From Asterochloris sp. CNOR1 (taxonomy: Eukaryota; Chlorophyta; Trebouxiophyceae; Trebouxiales; Trebouxiaceae), in assembly GCA_963969365.1 (NCBI GenBank), contig OZ017749.1, positions 558,001 through 622,000 on the forward strand: a stretch of DNA of 64,000 bases. The letters are read 5' to 3'. A program made the position numbers and the translations under genes. Shown one piece after another: positions 36,291-47,459 of the stretch. Within the stretch, counting starts at the first letter, position 1; the number at the start of each line of letters is the position of its first letter. The notes under the pieces were generated by a model. The model had not been told where the DNA came from, made no database searches, and saw nothing but the letters and a program-made list of their open reading frames with translations.

Positions 36291-39200
36291 CCAATATAGG
36301 AGGCAGGCTGCAGCTGTCCGTACCTGGTTGCCCGGACCGCCCCGGGGGCACAGACATGGCTCCAACCTCGCTGGCAGCTGCAGCACTGCCTGCACCAGGC
36401 TGCAGATGCTGAGAGGGGCTTGTTGCTGGAGGTGGGCTGCAGCTGGCCTGCTGAGCCTGGGGCCGCCAGGCGCCGATTGAGGTGGCCAGGGCTGAGCTGT
36501 CCTGCTGTGTGGCTGCAGGAGGCCTGCACATGCCCTGCAGCACCTGCATGATCAGGGCACCTGCTTCAGATCGTGCTATCGTCCACCAGGCAGGACGCAG
36601 CAGCGCGGGCCAACCTGCCCTGCACATTGGAACAACAGCAGGTGACGGCTGGATGTTGCGCCAGGCAAACAGGTAGGCATAGCCAACAGGCCCAGGACCC
36701 ATCACCATCATTGCACATTTGCCGCACAGGCCCCCTTGCCAGCTTTGCTCACCTGCTGCTTCAGTGCAGCATCTGCCTGCAGACCAGGCACCTGATCATC
36801 CTTAGCAAGGGCGAAGTGGGGCCCTTCCTGAGCTGTGTGGCTGGTGGCATAGGGGTCCCTGCCTGCTGGCACCTGCCCTGTGGCAGGCCTGACTGCCTCC
36901 AGTGTGGTGTGTGCAGGTGGCGAGCAATTCATCATGACGGGCCTGCGCAGAACCTGCAGGGGCCTTCATGACCTCATCATGAGCAGCCCACACACTGCAG
37001 AGCACGTGATCTCCAGGAGGCCCTTGAGCACAGCCTTCATAGGCACTGAGCCTTCTATTGTAAAACACCAGCCGACACAACAGCTGGAGGCGCAGCTCAG
37101 GCAGCCCCCTAGCAGTCGCCTCCTGCCCGAGTTGTGTGCAGGCTAGTCGCAGAGCGGCTGCAATGTGCAGCACAGCGCACAAGTGTAACGGCCTGGGACA
37201 CATCACAGCATGGCTGTGTGACAGTCTCACTCATCTGTGCAGCAGCATGAGCACGAAAGCTTCACTGTCACAACAGCGCTCCATCCCGCTCAGCCATTCA
37301 TGAACGGATGCAGTGCACGCTGCGAACCTGAGACAGCTCTGTGCAGCCAAGTGCTAGCTGTGTGAGTACTATCCCTGCCCACCTGGTGCTGCTGCAGGGA
37401 AGCATGTGCTAACTGGTCAGGCGGCAGATTGCCCTGGCCAGCAAGGTCATAGCTGGACCCCAAAGCTGGGCCCCATGCGGGTTGACTGGCGGCAGGGATC
37501 ACCACATGGGGTGCTGTCTGCCGCTTGGCATCCATTTGGGGCAGCAGTCTCATCGGAGGTTGGTTGGCGGCAGGGACCACCACGTGGGGTGCTGTCCACG
37601 ACATGGCATTCATCTGGGGCACCAGGCTCAGTGGAGGTGGGTTGGCAGCAGGGCCCACTGGGTGGGGTGCTGTCCCTGACGTGGTGTTGCCTTGGGGCAG
37701 TGAGCCACTCATCAGGATCTACAAACAACAGGGGAAACATGACAACCAGTACTAGCCTGGTGTTACTGGCAGTGTCGTAAGTACAGATGCGACTTGTTGG
37801 GAAGACGAGACATGAGGCCCTCAAAATGCATGGCATCACTGGCCTCCAGGATGCTGTCTGCCTGCCACCAGGCAACAGGCACTGCCAGACACAATGTGCA
37901 TAGGGACATGCCCAATGTTTCCGGTGGTGCCACCACGATGCTCTGCCGAGCCGTGACTGCCTGGCAACCAAAGCAAGGGGGAAACAGAATAACCCAAAGA
38001 GGCGGTCCTACTCTGAGGCAGAGGGTCACTGCCACAGAGCAGCTGCTGGCAAACCATCAGGCAATCAGCTTGCCTGCTGCGGAGCCTCCACCTTGTGACC
38101 CAACATCTGGGGTACATTCTTGGTGCCGTTGGATGGGGCCCACTGACGTGCACCCTGTGCCGACTGCAGTGCTGGCAGGCTGATAGTTGGCCTCGTCAGC
38201 TGCAGGCCACCGCTGCTTGGCCCCCACGGGTTGCCCTCCGGGTGATGTTGGCTTCTGCCGAAGCCCTGCAGGGGTAGTGGGCACACAGAGTCCCCCAGCA
38301 TGCCACAGCTAGCACCAGGGCTGCCAGTGCAGGGGGACGCAGTATTGGCGATGGCCACTTCAGGGCCAGCCATGACAGGCAGACATTGCTGATGCAGATT
38401 GCATGTGAATTGTTGGCCTGGTCAAGACCCTGCAAATCCCTCCAGCACATTGCTGACCTGGTTGTTGGTGATGTCCTGTAGCGTGGCCACCTGCCTCTGA
38501 GCGTTCTCAGCCGCTGCCCTGGCCAGCTGTGCCTCCTTGAGGACCAGCGTCATCTGGGCCTTGAAGTCCTCAGCTGCCAGCCTGGCTGTCCGTGCCTCCT
38601 TCTCTGCAACTGTGACCTGCCACAGGGGGGATAGGACTCAGTCGGTTGCCTGGCCTCGTGGCTTGGGCACTGCCCATGGCATTGAAAGGTGCTGCATGCA
38701 AGCTGGTGCTGCATGTGGCGGGAAATATGCAGCCTGAAGCTGCTCATTACCTGAGCAGATGCAAAGCCACTACGCCTGACAAGGAGTGACACAACACTGC
38801 AGTGAAGCATTGCCTGACTTGCCATGCCACGTGCAGTCCTTTCAAAGCTGACCTGGACCAGGAGGGAGGCCAGGGTGGCAGTCAGCTGAGGCTCCTGCTG
38901 GCTGCCCCTGACAGCCTCAACTGCCAGCCTGAGAGAGTCGTGCTCCTGGCGCCTGTTCTGCTCTAACCCCTTGATCATGCCCTGAGCCTCTGCCAGCTGG
39001 AGGCGCAGCTCTGCATACTCGTCATGGCGCTGGCTCGGGTTGTCCTGCAGGGTGGGCAGGGGGTACATCAGCTCCTTGGTGGGTCTGAAGCTGCGCTGCA
39101 TGGTGGGGTACTGCACAGCCCCAGCACAAGGCTGCCAGCCAGCGTAAAATTGGCAAAACCACGTCGCGTGCCGGGGCAAGCAGGCGTGCTGCACCACCAG

Positions 39201-42200
39201 GCCAACCACTGCATGCAGCGGCAGCTTCATCGGAGCTGTGGCAGCTTGGCTTCGAGTGCATAACCTTCACTTCATCCACCAGTGGGGTGGGCTGGGTACA
39301 ACCAGTATTATGGGTTAGCAGCCACCTGGGCTTCAGCTGGCAGCCTGCCAAGCTGCCCACCACACTATAGAGTGCAGTGCTGTAGTCATGGCCATGCCTC
39401 AGAATGATTGCCCTGCCCTACAGATGCTGTGTGACCCTGCAGGCAGTACGTAGGTGCCGACCTCGTCCCCGTGCTGGAAGCGCATGCCAGCCTCAAAGCC
39501 CTGGCTCCGGGCCTCTGCTGCTGCCAGCTTGGCACGCAGCTCTGCATTCTCTTGCTGGATCACGGTGGCCTGTGCAGTCGCCACCTGTAGGCGCAGCTCC
39601 ATGATCTGCTCATCGCGTTTGCCCAGCTCTGCCTGCAGAGGGCAATTTGCGTGGACAGGCCTGCTGCAGATGCTTGCTGCTGATGAACTGCACGCAGGCC
39701 TGCAGCCCCAAGCGAGGCAGCTTGCGCAGCTCCTGCTGCAGTGGACGAATGTCCTCCTGAACTGATGCTGGGGGAAGGGACGGGCAGGAGGGTGGGGAGG
39801 CTGTTGCATCATCATGTGCCGGAATGACAAGGCCAGCTAAGGGGTGGCACAGTGTCAGGGTTTGAAAGGGATTGCGTGTCCTGGAAACGTACAATCCAGC
39901 ATGCAAAGCAGCAGATCCTGCTTTCAGGCCACTTAAGTTCCCACATCACCAGGGATACAGTCAGCACGCAGCTCTGACCCGTATGATGGTTGCAAGCATG
40001 GGCACTCACCTTTAGGGCGTCCTGGTCCCATGCAGGCTGCTGTGCAGCGGTGGCCGCCCTCTGGCGTTCTGCCTGCAGGGTGGCCCTCATGCTGCCCCCC
40101 TCAGTTGCCATGTTGTCCACTGCGGTTGTCAGCCCGTCCACCCTTCCTTCTAGGGCATGCAGGCGGCGGCTGGTGCTGCACTTCTGCCGCCGACCCTGTG
40201 CCGACTGCAGGGCATGGCGCCCAATGCGGCCCTTGGCTGTGGCAGCGCGCTGTCTGGCTGCCAGCACCTGCACGAAGCCCTCAACGACTGCCTGCAGCGT
40301 CTGTGCCTGCCTCTGGAGGATAGCCTGGTTCTGGAGGACACCACGGACCTCCTCCTGCTTGACCTGCAGGGCAGAAGCAGCAGGTAATGTTAGAAGGTCC
40401 ACAGCATGAGGGCCTGTGAAGCATCCAGAAGGCATGGGCGTGGGAGGCCCAGGAGCTCTGCTGCAAACAGCCTGGCTTGTCACAGTCAGGTGGCAGCCTG
40501 CTGGGAGGTCACAACACCTGAGGCAGCCATGTGCGGGCTGGGCGCTGATGCAAAGAGCAGGCAGGCCAGAAATTTGCTGCAAAAAGCATGATGACCTTCC
40601 CTGCTTCAGGCATGATCAGCAGCAAGTATGACCTGCAACTGGGTCTGCAGCAGCTCACTGGCCGCCTGTGATGCTGCCAGCTTGGCTGTCATCTCCTCAA
40701 AGGGTGCGACAGGCTGGGGTGGTGTATGAGGTGACGTAGGCTGCATCACCAAAGCAACTGGCTCCTGCATGAGGCAAAGGGGTTTGTCTGTCCGAGGTGC
40801 AGTTCCTCATTGCCAAAAACTGAACAATAAGTCTGTCTGCAAGGAACGCAGGCATGCACTTCTGCATCGGTCCAGGGCTGCACCATGCTACTGGTGCCAT
40901 CAGTGCTCTTGCCTGCGGCAGCTGTCGCTTTGCAGCAGCTGCTGCCTCATCTCCAGGCCGTCCAGCAAGCTGCTCCGCCTCCTGACCCTCTGGTGCAGCG
41001 TGCAGCTCTTCTTGCTGAGTGCTCGTGCAGGCCTGCTCCTCCAGCACGGTCTGCAGCTGCTTGGCCTCCTGTGCCTGCAGAGCAATCATATGGCAGTCCT
41101 CACCATAAAGGGCAGCCTGCAACAGGCAATGCAAGCATTGCCAGTCATTGGGCTGTGTGTGCTTGCATTTTGGTGCTGTCCACACCTGTGGGTGCTGATG
41201 ATGATAGGTGGGGGCCTGAGTGTGCAGACCTTCACCCTGCAGGACCCAGATGCTGCCTGCCAGGTTGTTGGCTGTGGGGTCCTCACCAACAGAGCTGGCA
41301 TCTCTGCTCTGTTGTTTTCCCTGCAGTTCAACATCCTCATCGTCAGCATGCCATCTGCTGTGCCCACATCTGCAGCAATACGTTCAAGCTCTGCATGACC
41401 CTCACCCTCGACCCTATCAACCTTCTGCTGATGTTGAGGCCATTGATGGCTCGGCGAACAGGACCTGGCTCGACGCTGTTCTTCTCCTGCCGTAACATGA
41501 CTGCTCACAGCGGTCGGCTCAATGTAAGATGACCGAGTGTCAATGATGATGTTTGCTGACCGAATATGAAAATGGAGAAGCATGAGGTCAACATGCCTGG
41601 TCAACCCGCAAGAGCTCCTGTGCTTGCGCCGCTAACAGGATCATGAGGTGCCTTGAGGAGAGGCAGGCAGATGAGACAGAACCGCCGGTGCGACTTCGTG
41701 GTCAGCCATACCTTGCTCTGGCCACTGCAGCTATTGTTCGTCAGACTGGTAAGCTGCTAGAAACTGCAAGCTGACACAGACATTGGCCACTGCCCACCTA
41801 AGGTGGAGGCAGGTGAGCAGGTCAGACTTGCGGGATTAGCCATGCCAGTCGCAGGCTGTGTTGGGTACCCTGGTGTGTCAGGTATGGAGCAGTCATGAGT
41901 GCCTTTTTTGGAGGTGCAGCGGTCTCTCCTCCCCGCCACCAAGCAGCTCTAGGTGGAGCTCAAGCTGCCTGCCCAGATCTTCAAGGGCTTTGACTTGCTG
42001 CCCGCCCTGCCTGACTGCTTGCACCATCAGGGCGATGGTGTCGATGAACTGTGCCTCCAGTGACCCCAGAAGGGACAACATTTCACTTTGAGCACCAGAC
42101 TGGCTTGGGTGTGGGCAGGCTGCCCTCAACACTGCAGGGCGTTTTACTGCAACTGCTCGCACTAGACGCTGCCGGCCAGCCTCCTGACTGTGTGGCAGAA

Positions 42201-42213
42201 GCGACTGGTGCAA
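36290..42213 (-). CDS. long coiled-coil and proline-rich protein, possibly the N-terminal part of the kinase gene
   Basis: A series of minus-strand exons with heptad-like, Ala/Glu/Gln/Arg-rich sequence: about 42096-41950 (LEAQFIDTIALMVQAVRQGG), about 41440-41330, 41118 to about 40919 (GC donor likely), 40764-40633, 40363-40010 (LEGRVDGLTTAVDNMATEGG), about 39770-39660, about 39636-39446 (QENAELRAKLAAAEA), about 39110-38852 and about 38614-38434 (TVAEKEARTARLAAEDF, absent as an ATG frame). These are followed by Pro/Gln/Ser-rich exons near 38340-38070, 37712-37430 and 36510-36300. The 40764-40633 and 40363-40010 exons are in phase with good splice sites. No named domain is seen. The product looks like a scaffold or cytoskeletal-type coiled coil. 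Because the same strand continues into a kinase, a single coiled-coil/linker/kinase gene is possible. Confidence 0.5.
37483..37690 (-). repeat. in-frame 78-nt tandem repeat (26 residues), about 2.7 copies
   Basis: Units begin near 37483, 37561 and 37639. On the minus strand each encodes TAPHxVxPAANxPP followed by LLPQMDAK or a variant. The period is a multiple of three and the frame stays open, consistent with a coding proline-rich repeat in the linker of the coiled-coil gene. Confidence 0.7.
41639..41748 (+). other. isolated exon-like open block on the plus strand
   Basis: Flanked by a good acceptor (gctaacag) and donor (gtaagc). Reads IMRCLEERQADETEPP then VRLRGQPYLALATAAIVRQT, a composition typical of real exons here. 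No neighbouring plus-strand exons were found, and the surrounding minus-strand gene has an intron at this point. It could be a nested gene fragment or chance. Confidence 0.3.
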
Positions 42214-43234
42214 GCGTCAAGAGGAGCATGGTGGTAAAGGAGGACCATTCCTCAATGTCATGCCTGACCGACACCAACACACTGTACTGACCAACAATGC
42301 AGCAAACGCCAGGCCTTGTCTGTCTGGCTGCCAAGCTTGTGATGCAGAGTTCCGTGGCAACTCTCAGAGGCCACATATGTGCATCCTTATGTGTCCTTGT
42401 GTGCATCCATGTTGGCATCCTATGTTGCATCATTGCTACCTACGCCATCGTCAGCGCAGAAACACAAGGGCCTCCACTCGGGCTGCAGTCCTCTGGCCAG
42501 GTGAACCTGCACAGCATATTGCAGCATAGTCTGCAAACAGTATGCTACAGCGTGTGCTCTCCCAGACTTGTTTCACCACAAGCTAAAACCCGGTCGTGAG
42601 CTTCGAAGCCGGGTCTAGATCTGCAGTCTCGGCTTGCCCGAGCCGCCTGTGCCTGTGAGGTCGTGGCAGAAGCAGCAGCAGCATATGAAGCTGTTCAGCC
42701 GCACAGCAGCCTTGGCAGCAGCGAACATGATGATCCCGGATTCCTGGCCTTCTAGAGGCCTTCTGAATAGCATATCGCAGCCTGGTGAGGTAGCTACATT
42801 GATCCTGCGCACAGAAGGATGATTCTAAATAGTCAAGCCTGGAAGCTCATGCGCATCAAGAATCTCATCCAGATTACTGATCAGGCCCCAGACGCATCAG
42901 GGCCTGCCCTGGCCACACTGTGGTGTGCTGATCACAATGCAAAGGGCAGCTGACTATTGCAGAACGTGCTGATTCTGTCATGAAAGGCGTCTGTGAAGGC
43001 GCAGGGTGCCCTCTCTTGACTTGCCCTGTGCACATGTATACCTTATGCAAGGAGATGGGCCTGCGCTTTCCTAGTGTGCTTATGCGCCTCAGCTGAGAGT
43101 CTTTTCTTGCTGCAGGCTGAGGCAGTAGCAGGAGTCTCCAAGGCAGCTGCAGACAGGCGCCAACCACCCTGAGCAATTCAACATTTAGGGAGCCAACCTG
43201 TTGTCCCAGTCAAACTGCCAGCACACCAGCCTGA

Positions 43235-43375
43235 CCAGGCTGACATGCTCGAGGTTGGACTGCAACTACAGAGCGGCTTACCAGATGTTGGATGCTCAGG
43301 GGGGGTGGTGCCTGATTGGCGCTGACGTGCTGGAGGTGGAACTGGATCCACAAAGCGGCTGATGAGATGCAGGTT
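43235..43375. repeat. direct tandem duplication of about 85 nt in locus B
   Basis: gctgacatgctcgaggttgg followed by caaag/agagcggct near 43240-43285 recurs as gctgacgtgctggaggtgga near 43320-43365. This is a local direct copy not seen in locus A. Confidence 0.55.
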
Positions 43376-44296
43376 ACACCCAGGCCCCATGGCCGGCCAA
43401 CATGCACCAGGTGACCAAATGCATGCATTGAGGGACTCTACATTGATCCCACCAAGCTGCTGACATACTCCTACAAGACCCGTACTTGCCTTGCAACTGA
43501 AAGCTGAGAAGGTAGCTAGTGCTGCCAGCAGGCTGCAGGACGGATTCTTTACAGAACCTTGCAGCGAAATGGACTGGTGCTGAGCTTCACTTCTGCACAC
43601 TTTGCTTGAGCACTGTTCTGTGTCTCAGACGGCTCCTGGGTCAGACGGCTCCTCCTGGTGTGCCGGTGGCCTCCGCTGTTCTCTCCCAGGCAGACAGCAT
43701 CTCTCACTGGTAAATTTGTTGGCTTGCAAGCCCACTTGGGCCACGCTAGCATGCTGCACCTTGAGGCTGACTTGCTGGCGGCTGACACTGCAGGCATTGA
43801 AACTGGCCAGCAGGCTCACGGTCAGGGAGTGCAGCGTAGCCACGGCGGCTACAGAACCACCACAGGCGAGCAATGTGGCAAGCAGTCAGGCCTGCCCTTA
43901 AGGCTTTGATGGCAAGGCTCCACACCACATGGGCATGTCCACTCTGCTGTGCTGTCAAGCAGAGAGCTCCGCTTGCCTTCCACAGTGCAGCAGCACAATG
44001 CTGACCTCCTCAGGCCTTTCACATAACATGCGTATGGGGCTGCCAGGGTATTGTCATATGCAGCTCGATTGTCAGCCCTGTGCTTCCATGCCTTGTCGCA
44101 AAGCAGCTTTGTGAAGGCCTGCACAAGCACAGGGAGCCACTGCATGTCTGCAGGGACAGCCACTGCCACTGTGGCAGGTCCCAGCCCCGCTCTTGGGAGG
44201 AGCTGTTGCACAAGCCAGCTGTCAATTCTTCACAATGACTGGCAACTCATGAGCAATGTTCAGTGCTCTGTATGCTTTGCCTGCAGCTGATCAGGT

Positions 44297-44610
44297 CCAA
44301 TGGATCGCCGCCATCACTGAGGAGTCAGACTGGGGCAATCATGTCAACCTGTAGCATGCGGCTTGGTCGTGTGTGCTGGCCGAGCTGATGACTGCTTTCA
44401 GAATGTGAGCTTATTGGCTTGGTTTGTGTGCTGGCCGAGCTGATGACTGCTTTCAGAATGTGAGCTTATCCAAGCTCACATTTCGAGGCAATGATTGGCC
44501 TCAGTTGGCGACGCCAGCACGTTCCACCATGCTGCGAATTCCAGGTGGCATCATACTTCCAGTCTGACTCCCTTGTGATGGCGCTGACCCCTACAGCAGC
44601 AGCAGCAGCA
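44297..44610. repeat. inverted exon duplication F1 in locus B, with internal 56-nt tandem copy
   Basis: The plus-strand exon near 44297-44416 (reading AITEESDWGNH) is followed at about 44473-44605 by an inverted copy whose minus-strand reading is AITRESDWKYDATWNSQHGG. The junction (44457-44480) is a short palindrome, aatgtgagct / agctcacatt, with a 6-nt spacer. Within the left arm a 56-nt block (44361-44416) is repeated directly at 44417-44472. Confidence 0.75.
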
Positions 44611-45394
44611 GGATCCCACTGGCTGTGAGCCATCTGGGAACACGCACCAGTAGCAGCTCCTGGCATGGAAGGCACAGGTCAACTACTGGCAGCAGCAGCC
44701 CCAGGGCGGCAGGGGCTGTCACACCACTCAGGAGCACCCGGTAGGGCGGCTGCATTCTCCTTATGGGCGGCAGCAGTCTTCACTCCCTGCCAGCTGCGGA
44801 CTGCAGGGCTACAGCCAGCAGCTGCCAGGCTATGGCCAGCAGCAGCAGCAGTCCTTGGCAGGACAAGTGCAGCCTCACCATGGGCAGTGGCACTCCTAGT
44901 ATGTGAGATAGGAGGTGCCAGGCTATGCCCAGCGGCAGCACTCCCCTTGAGTGAGGCACAGCTGGGGCATGGGCAGCAGCAGCACCACAGAGGGCAGGTG
45001 TTGCGCTGCAGTTGCCGCCACGTGGCCCAGCGCAGCAGCTTGCACAGCAGCAGCTACAGCATGCTACTGAGCCCCCTCAGATGCACCACCAGCAGCAGCA
45101 GCATGCACAGGCAGGCCAAGGCTGCAGTGGCCATGCACCTGCTGCTGCTGCTGAGCTGGCAGCCAGAAAGCTAGCCAGGCTGGCAGCCGCCGGCTCTTCC
45201 AGAGAGGTGAGTTGTCATACAGTAACTCCTGTGAGCATTGTAGCTATGGAGCAGATTCACACATCCTACTGGGCATGCCAAGCTGCAGACCTGATGCCAG
45301 TGTTGTGACAGCCAGCTCGCACTGTGCTTCCAGTCAGTGTCAGCGCAAGCCTCCCTGCATGTGTCCTGTGCAGCCACTGCTTACAAAAGCACAC

Positions 45395-45797
45395 TAAGTC
45401 GCCGGGCTGCCCCAGCCTCCGCCAGCTGCAGCCAGGCCAGCAGGTGCTTGTGGGCGCCGCTGGATGAGTCTCTTGCCCCGCAGTGCAAGACACTGAGCAG
45501 AGTGATCTGCTTGGCGTCTTGGCACCCATTAAGGACCCGCTCCTTGTCCTGACGTGCCAGCTTCCCCAGCTTTCTGCGCAGCTGCCACTCATGAAGGAGT
45601 GTGAGCTGCAGAAGAGACTGGGGCACCTGACACTTCAGGATATTGAGCAGGGCCTGCATGATAGCAAAGATGCGAAGCAACACGCTCTGCTCAGCGTCTT
45701 GCACTTCTGGGCCTGGAACTCGCCCAGCGGCGTGTACGGCCACTTGCTGGCCTGGCTGCAGCTGGCAGAGGCTGGGGCGACTCACCAGATGGAGTAG
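45395..45797. repeat. inverted exon duplication F2 in locus B, arms about 190 nt
   Basis: The plus-strand exon at about 45600-45795 (reading DAKQHALLSVLHFWAWNSPS and LLAWLQLAEAGA) is preceded by an inverted copy at about 45395-45585. Read on the minus strand the copy gives DAKQITLLSVLHCGARDSSS and LLAWLQLAEAGA. The two arms are roughly 75-80% alike by eye, with the centre near 45590. Locus A has only the direct copy. Confidence 0.85.
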
Positions 45798-45862
45798 CTG
45801 GCTGCCCATCCGATGACCCAAAACCGCCTGTTGGGCCCAGGCCTGCGGGACACCTGGCTGCA

Positions 45863-45933
45863 GCAGACCACAGAGCTGGCCAATGAGCTGCCAAAGGCAG
45901 AGAGGCAGCTCATTGGCCAGCTCTGTGGTCTGC
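45863..45933. repeat. 30-nt perfect inverted repeat (hairpin) in locus B
   Basis: Left arm 45863-45892 (gcagaccacagagctggcca and on) and right arm 45904-45933 are exact reverse complements, separated by an 11-nt spacer. A few more matching bases extend outward after one mismatch. The corresponding place in locus A (about 31917-31990) has only the left-arm sequence, so the right arm was added in B. Confidence 0.92.
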
Positions 45934-46589
45934 AGCAGCTAGCCATCCAGCAGGCCCTCTGCGGCTGCATTCTGCGGGAGCCAGCCTTGCTGTCAGACAC
46001 ACACAGGCTTCCAGAGGTGCTGGGAGCCTGCCTAGCCAGCGTGAGGGCCGCTGCCCTGCAGAAGGCCCAGGAGGCACTGCTTCAGGCCAACAGATTTCCA
46101 CCTCCTGCAGGAGACTTTCAGGTCACTGGTTAGGGGCCCCACATGGCACTCCTTCATGTTGCCAAGGCCAGAAGTTTGCGCAGTTTCTGTGGCTGCGCTG
46201 GTGGACAGCCCATGCTTGCAAGTCTGGTGAGCTGCTTGCTGCTGGCAAGTCTGGTTTGCTACATGCTGTGCCAGCGTTTAGCATCGAAGATGTTACATCA
46301 CTGCCACTTCTGGACCACGCACATCTTGCCGTGCAGGTCCTCTCAGGCTTCACCACTAGGGGCCTGCAAGAGACAGTGGGGCAGGTGAGGCAGGTGAAAC
46401 AGCTGTGAATTCACCTGTGCTACTGTCTCCAGCAGGCCCCTGGTGGTGAAGGTTGAGACTCTGCAGAGGCTGGTGAGGCTGGCTCGGTCCTCAAGGCAGT
46501 AGCGAAGACAACGCTGGGGCAGATGCTGGCCCTGCTGCTGCAGCTTGGGCGGGCCAAGAAAGCAGGATGGGACAATTCAGGATGCGGCT

Positions 46590-46884
46590 TTGGGCACATG
46601 CTCACCGTGTGGGCCCAACAGATGAACCTCAAGCCACAGCTCTCAAGGGGTCTCTCTGAGTCTGAATCGCTAGGGCTCCGTCCATCTGGACACATAGCTG
46701 CAAAACACCTTGCCGCTGCTGCTGCTGCTGCTGCACCAGAAGCTGCAGCGCCAGCGGCAGGGTGTTGTGCAGCTCGGTGTCCAGGTGTACAGAGCCCCAG
46801 CGGTTCAGGCTCTGATGGAGGCCCCTGGAGGGCTGTGGCTTGAGACCTGACTACTGGGCCAACACGGTGAGCATGTGGGCGAAG
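46590..46884. repeat. inverted exon duplication F3 in locus B, arms about 130 nt
   Basis: Plus-strand sequence 46590-46720 (gggcacatgctcaccgtgtg, then agcctcaagccacagc-type block) reappears in reverse complement at about 46752-46884 (ending cacggtgagcatgtgggcga). The centre is a CTG-rich loop. Both arms correspond to locus A 32520-32640. The right arm is in places closer to A (ctgtggcttgag, gccccagcggttcaggct) than the left arm is. Confidence 0.85.
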
Positions 46885-46970
46885 TGCTAGAAGCTGCACC
46901 GCTCCGACCACATCATGGAGAGCGCCCGGGCAGAGGCAAGGGCCTGACACGCTGTGCCATGAGCAACATG

Positions 46971-47459
46971 AATCAGGTACCTGACCGGTCAGGGCATTGT
47001 CTTGTCTAAGCAGACTTGACCTGACTGATTGTGGCGGGATGGCAAGCTTTGCAGACTGTTTGCCTTGTATACTCATGTGCAGGAGCAGATTCCTGTCAGC
47101 ACTACCTAAGGGGACCTGCGACTTGAAGCTGCCATGCAGGTTCCCTGTAGCTTTGGAGGAATGGGGACTTGATCCAGAGACTAGGCGACACTTATAAGCT
47201 TTACAATTGGCCTGCTTAAATTAGCCCATGAAATCAGTGAAATTCTTGAATTCACAATCAAAAGCATGTGTTCACACAAAGGGAGAGACAGCAGCGGGGC
47301 GCCCAGCTGTGCAAAATCTCATCTTGCCTGCTCCATAGCTCTTCTGGCACAGCGCCACTTTTGGACAGCACAAGCAGCACAGAGCCTGCTCTGCTGTCCC
47401 CACTGCAGCTTCTCGCCCATGCACAAGTGCCGCGACACAGCAGAGTGAAACACTGCCTG
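46971..47459. other. intergenic between locus B and the FY-like gene
   Basis: No exon supported. Contains the 3' side of locus B and, from 47459 downward, the 3' flank of the minus-strand FY-like gene. Confidence 0.45.

Larger units (their letters stand above)
42285..46970 (+). pseudogene. locus B: decayed direct copy of locus A
   Basis: Homology to locus A starts near 42285 (matching about 27415) and runs to about 46970. Landmarks in the same order: 42630-42740 (A 27711-27820); 43115-43165 (A 28193-28240); 43440 with the LYIDPTKL reading (A 28390); the 44004-44240 block (A 28860 and 29930); the exon near 44288; the Gln-rich exon 44690-45205; 45591-46130 (A 31638-32150); and 46480-46950 (A 32380 on). 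It is broken. TAG interrupts the exon near 44351 and again at 45796-45798, where A has a sense codon. Several stops and shifts fall in the Gln-rich exon (44890-44960), and the last exon has an internal deletion before the conserved GGCCTGACACGC. Several exons carry inverted duplicates (listed separately). It is unlikely to encode a full protein. Confidence 0.75.

Noticed and set aside
45381-45821. 146-codon minus-strand ORF in locus B
   Set aside because: It is the reading of foldback arm F2 continued through the spacer into antisense of the plus arm. Interpreted as an inverted duplicate, not a gene.
46420-47076. 218-codon minus-strand ORF in locus B
   Set aside because: It arises because the F3 inverted arm places locus A-like coding sequence on the minus strand. 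It is a by-product of the foldback, not an independent gene.
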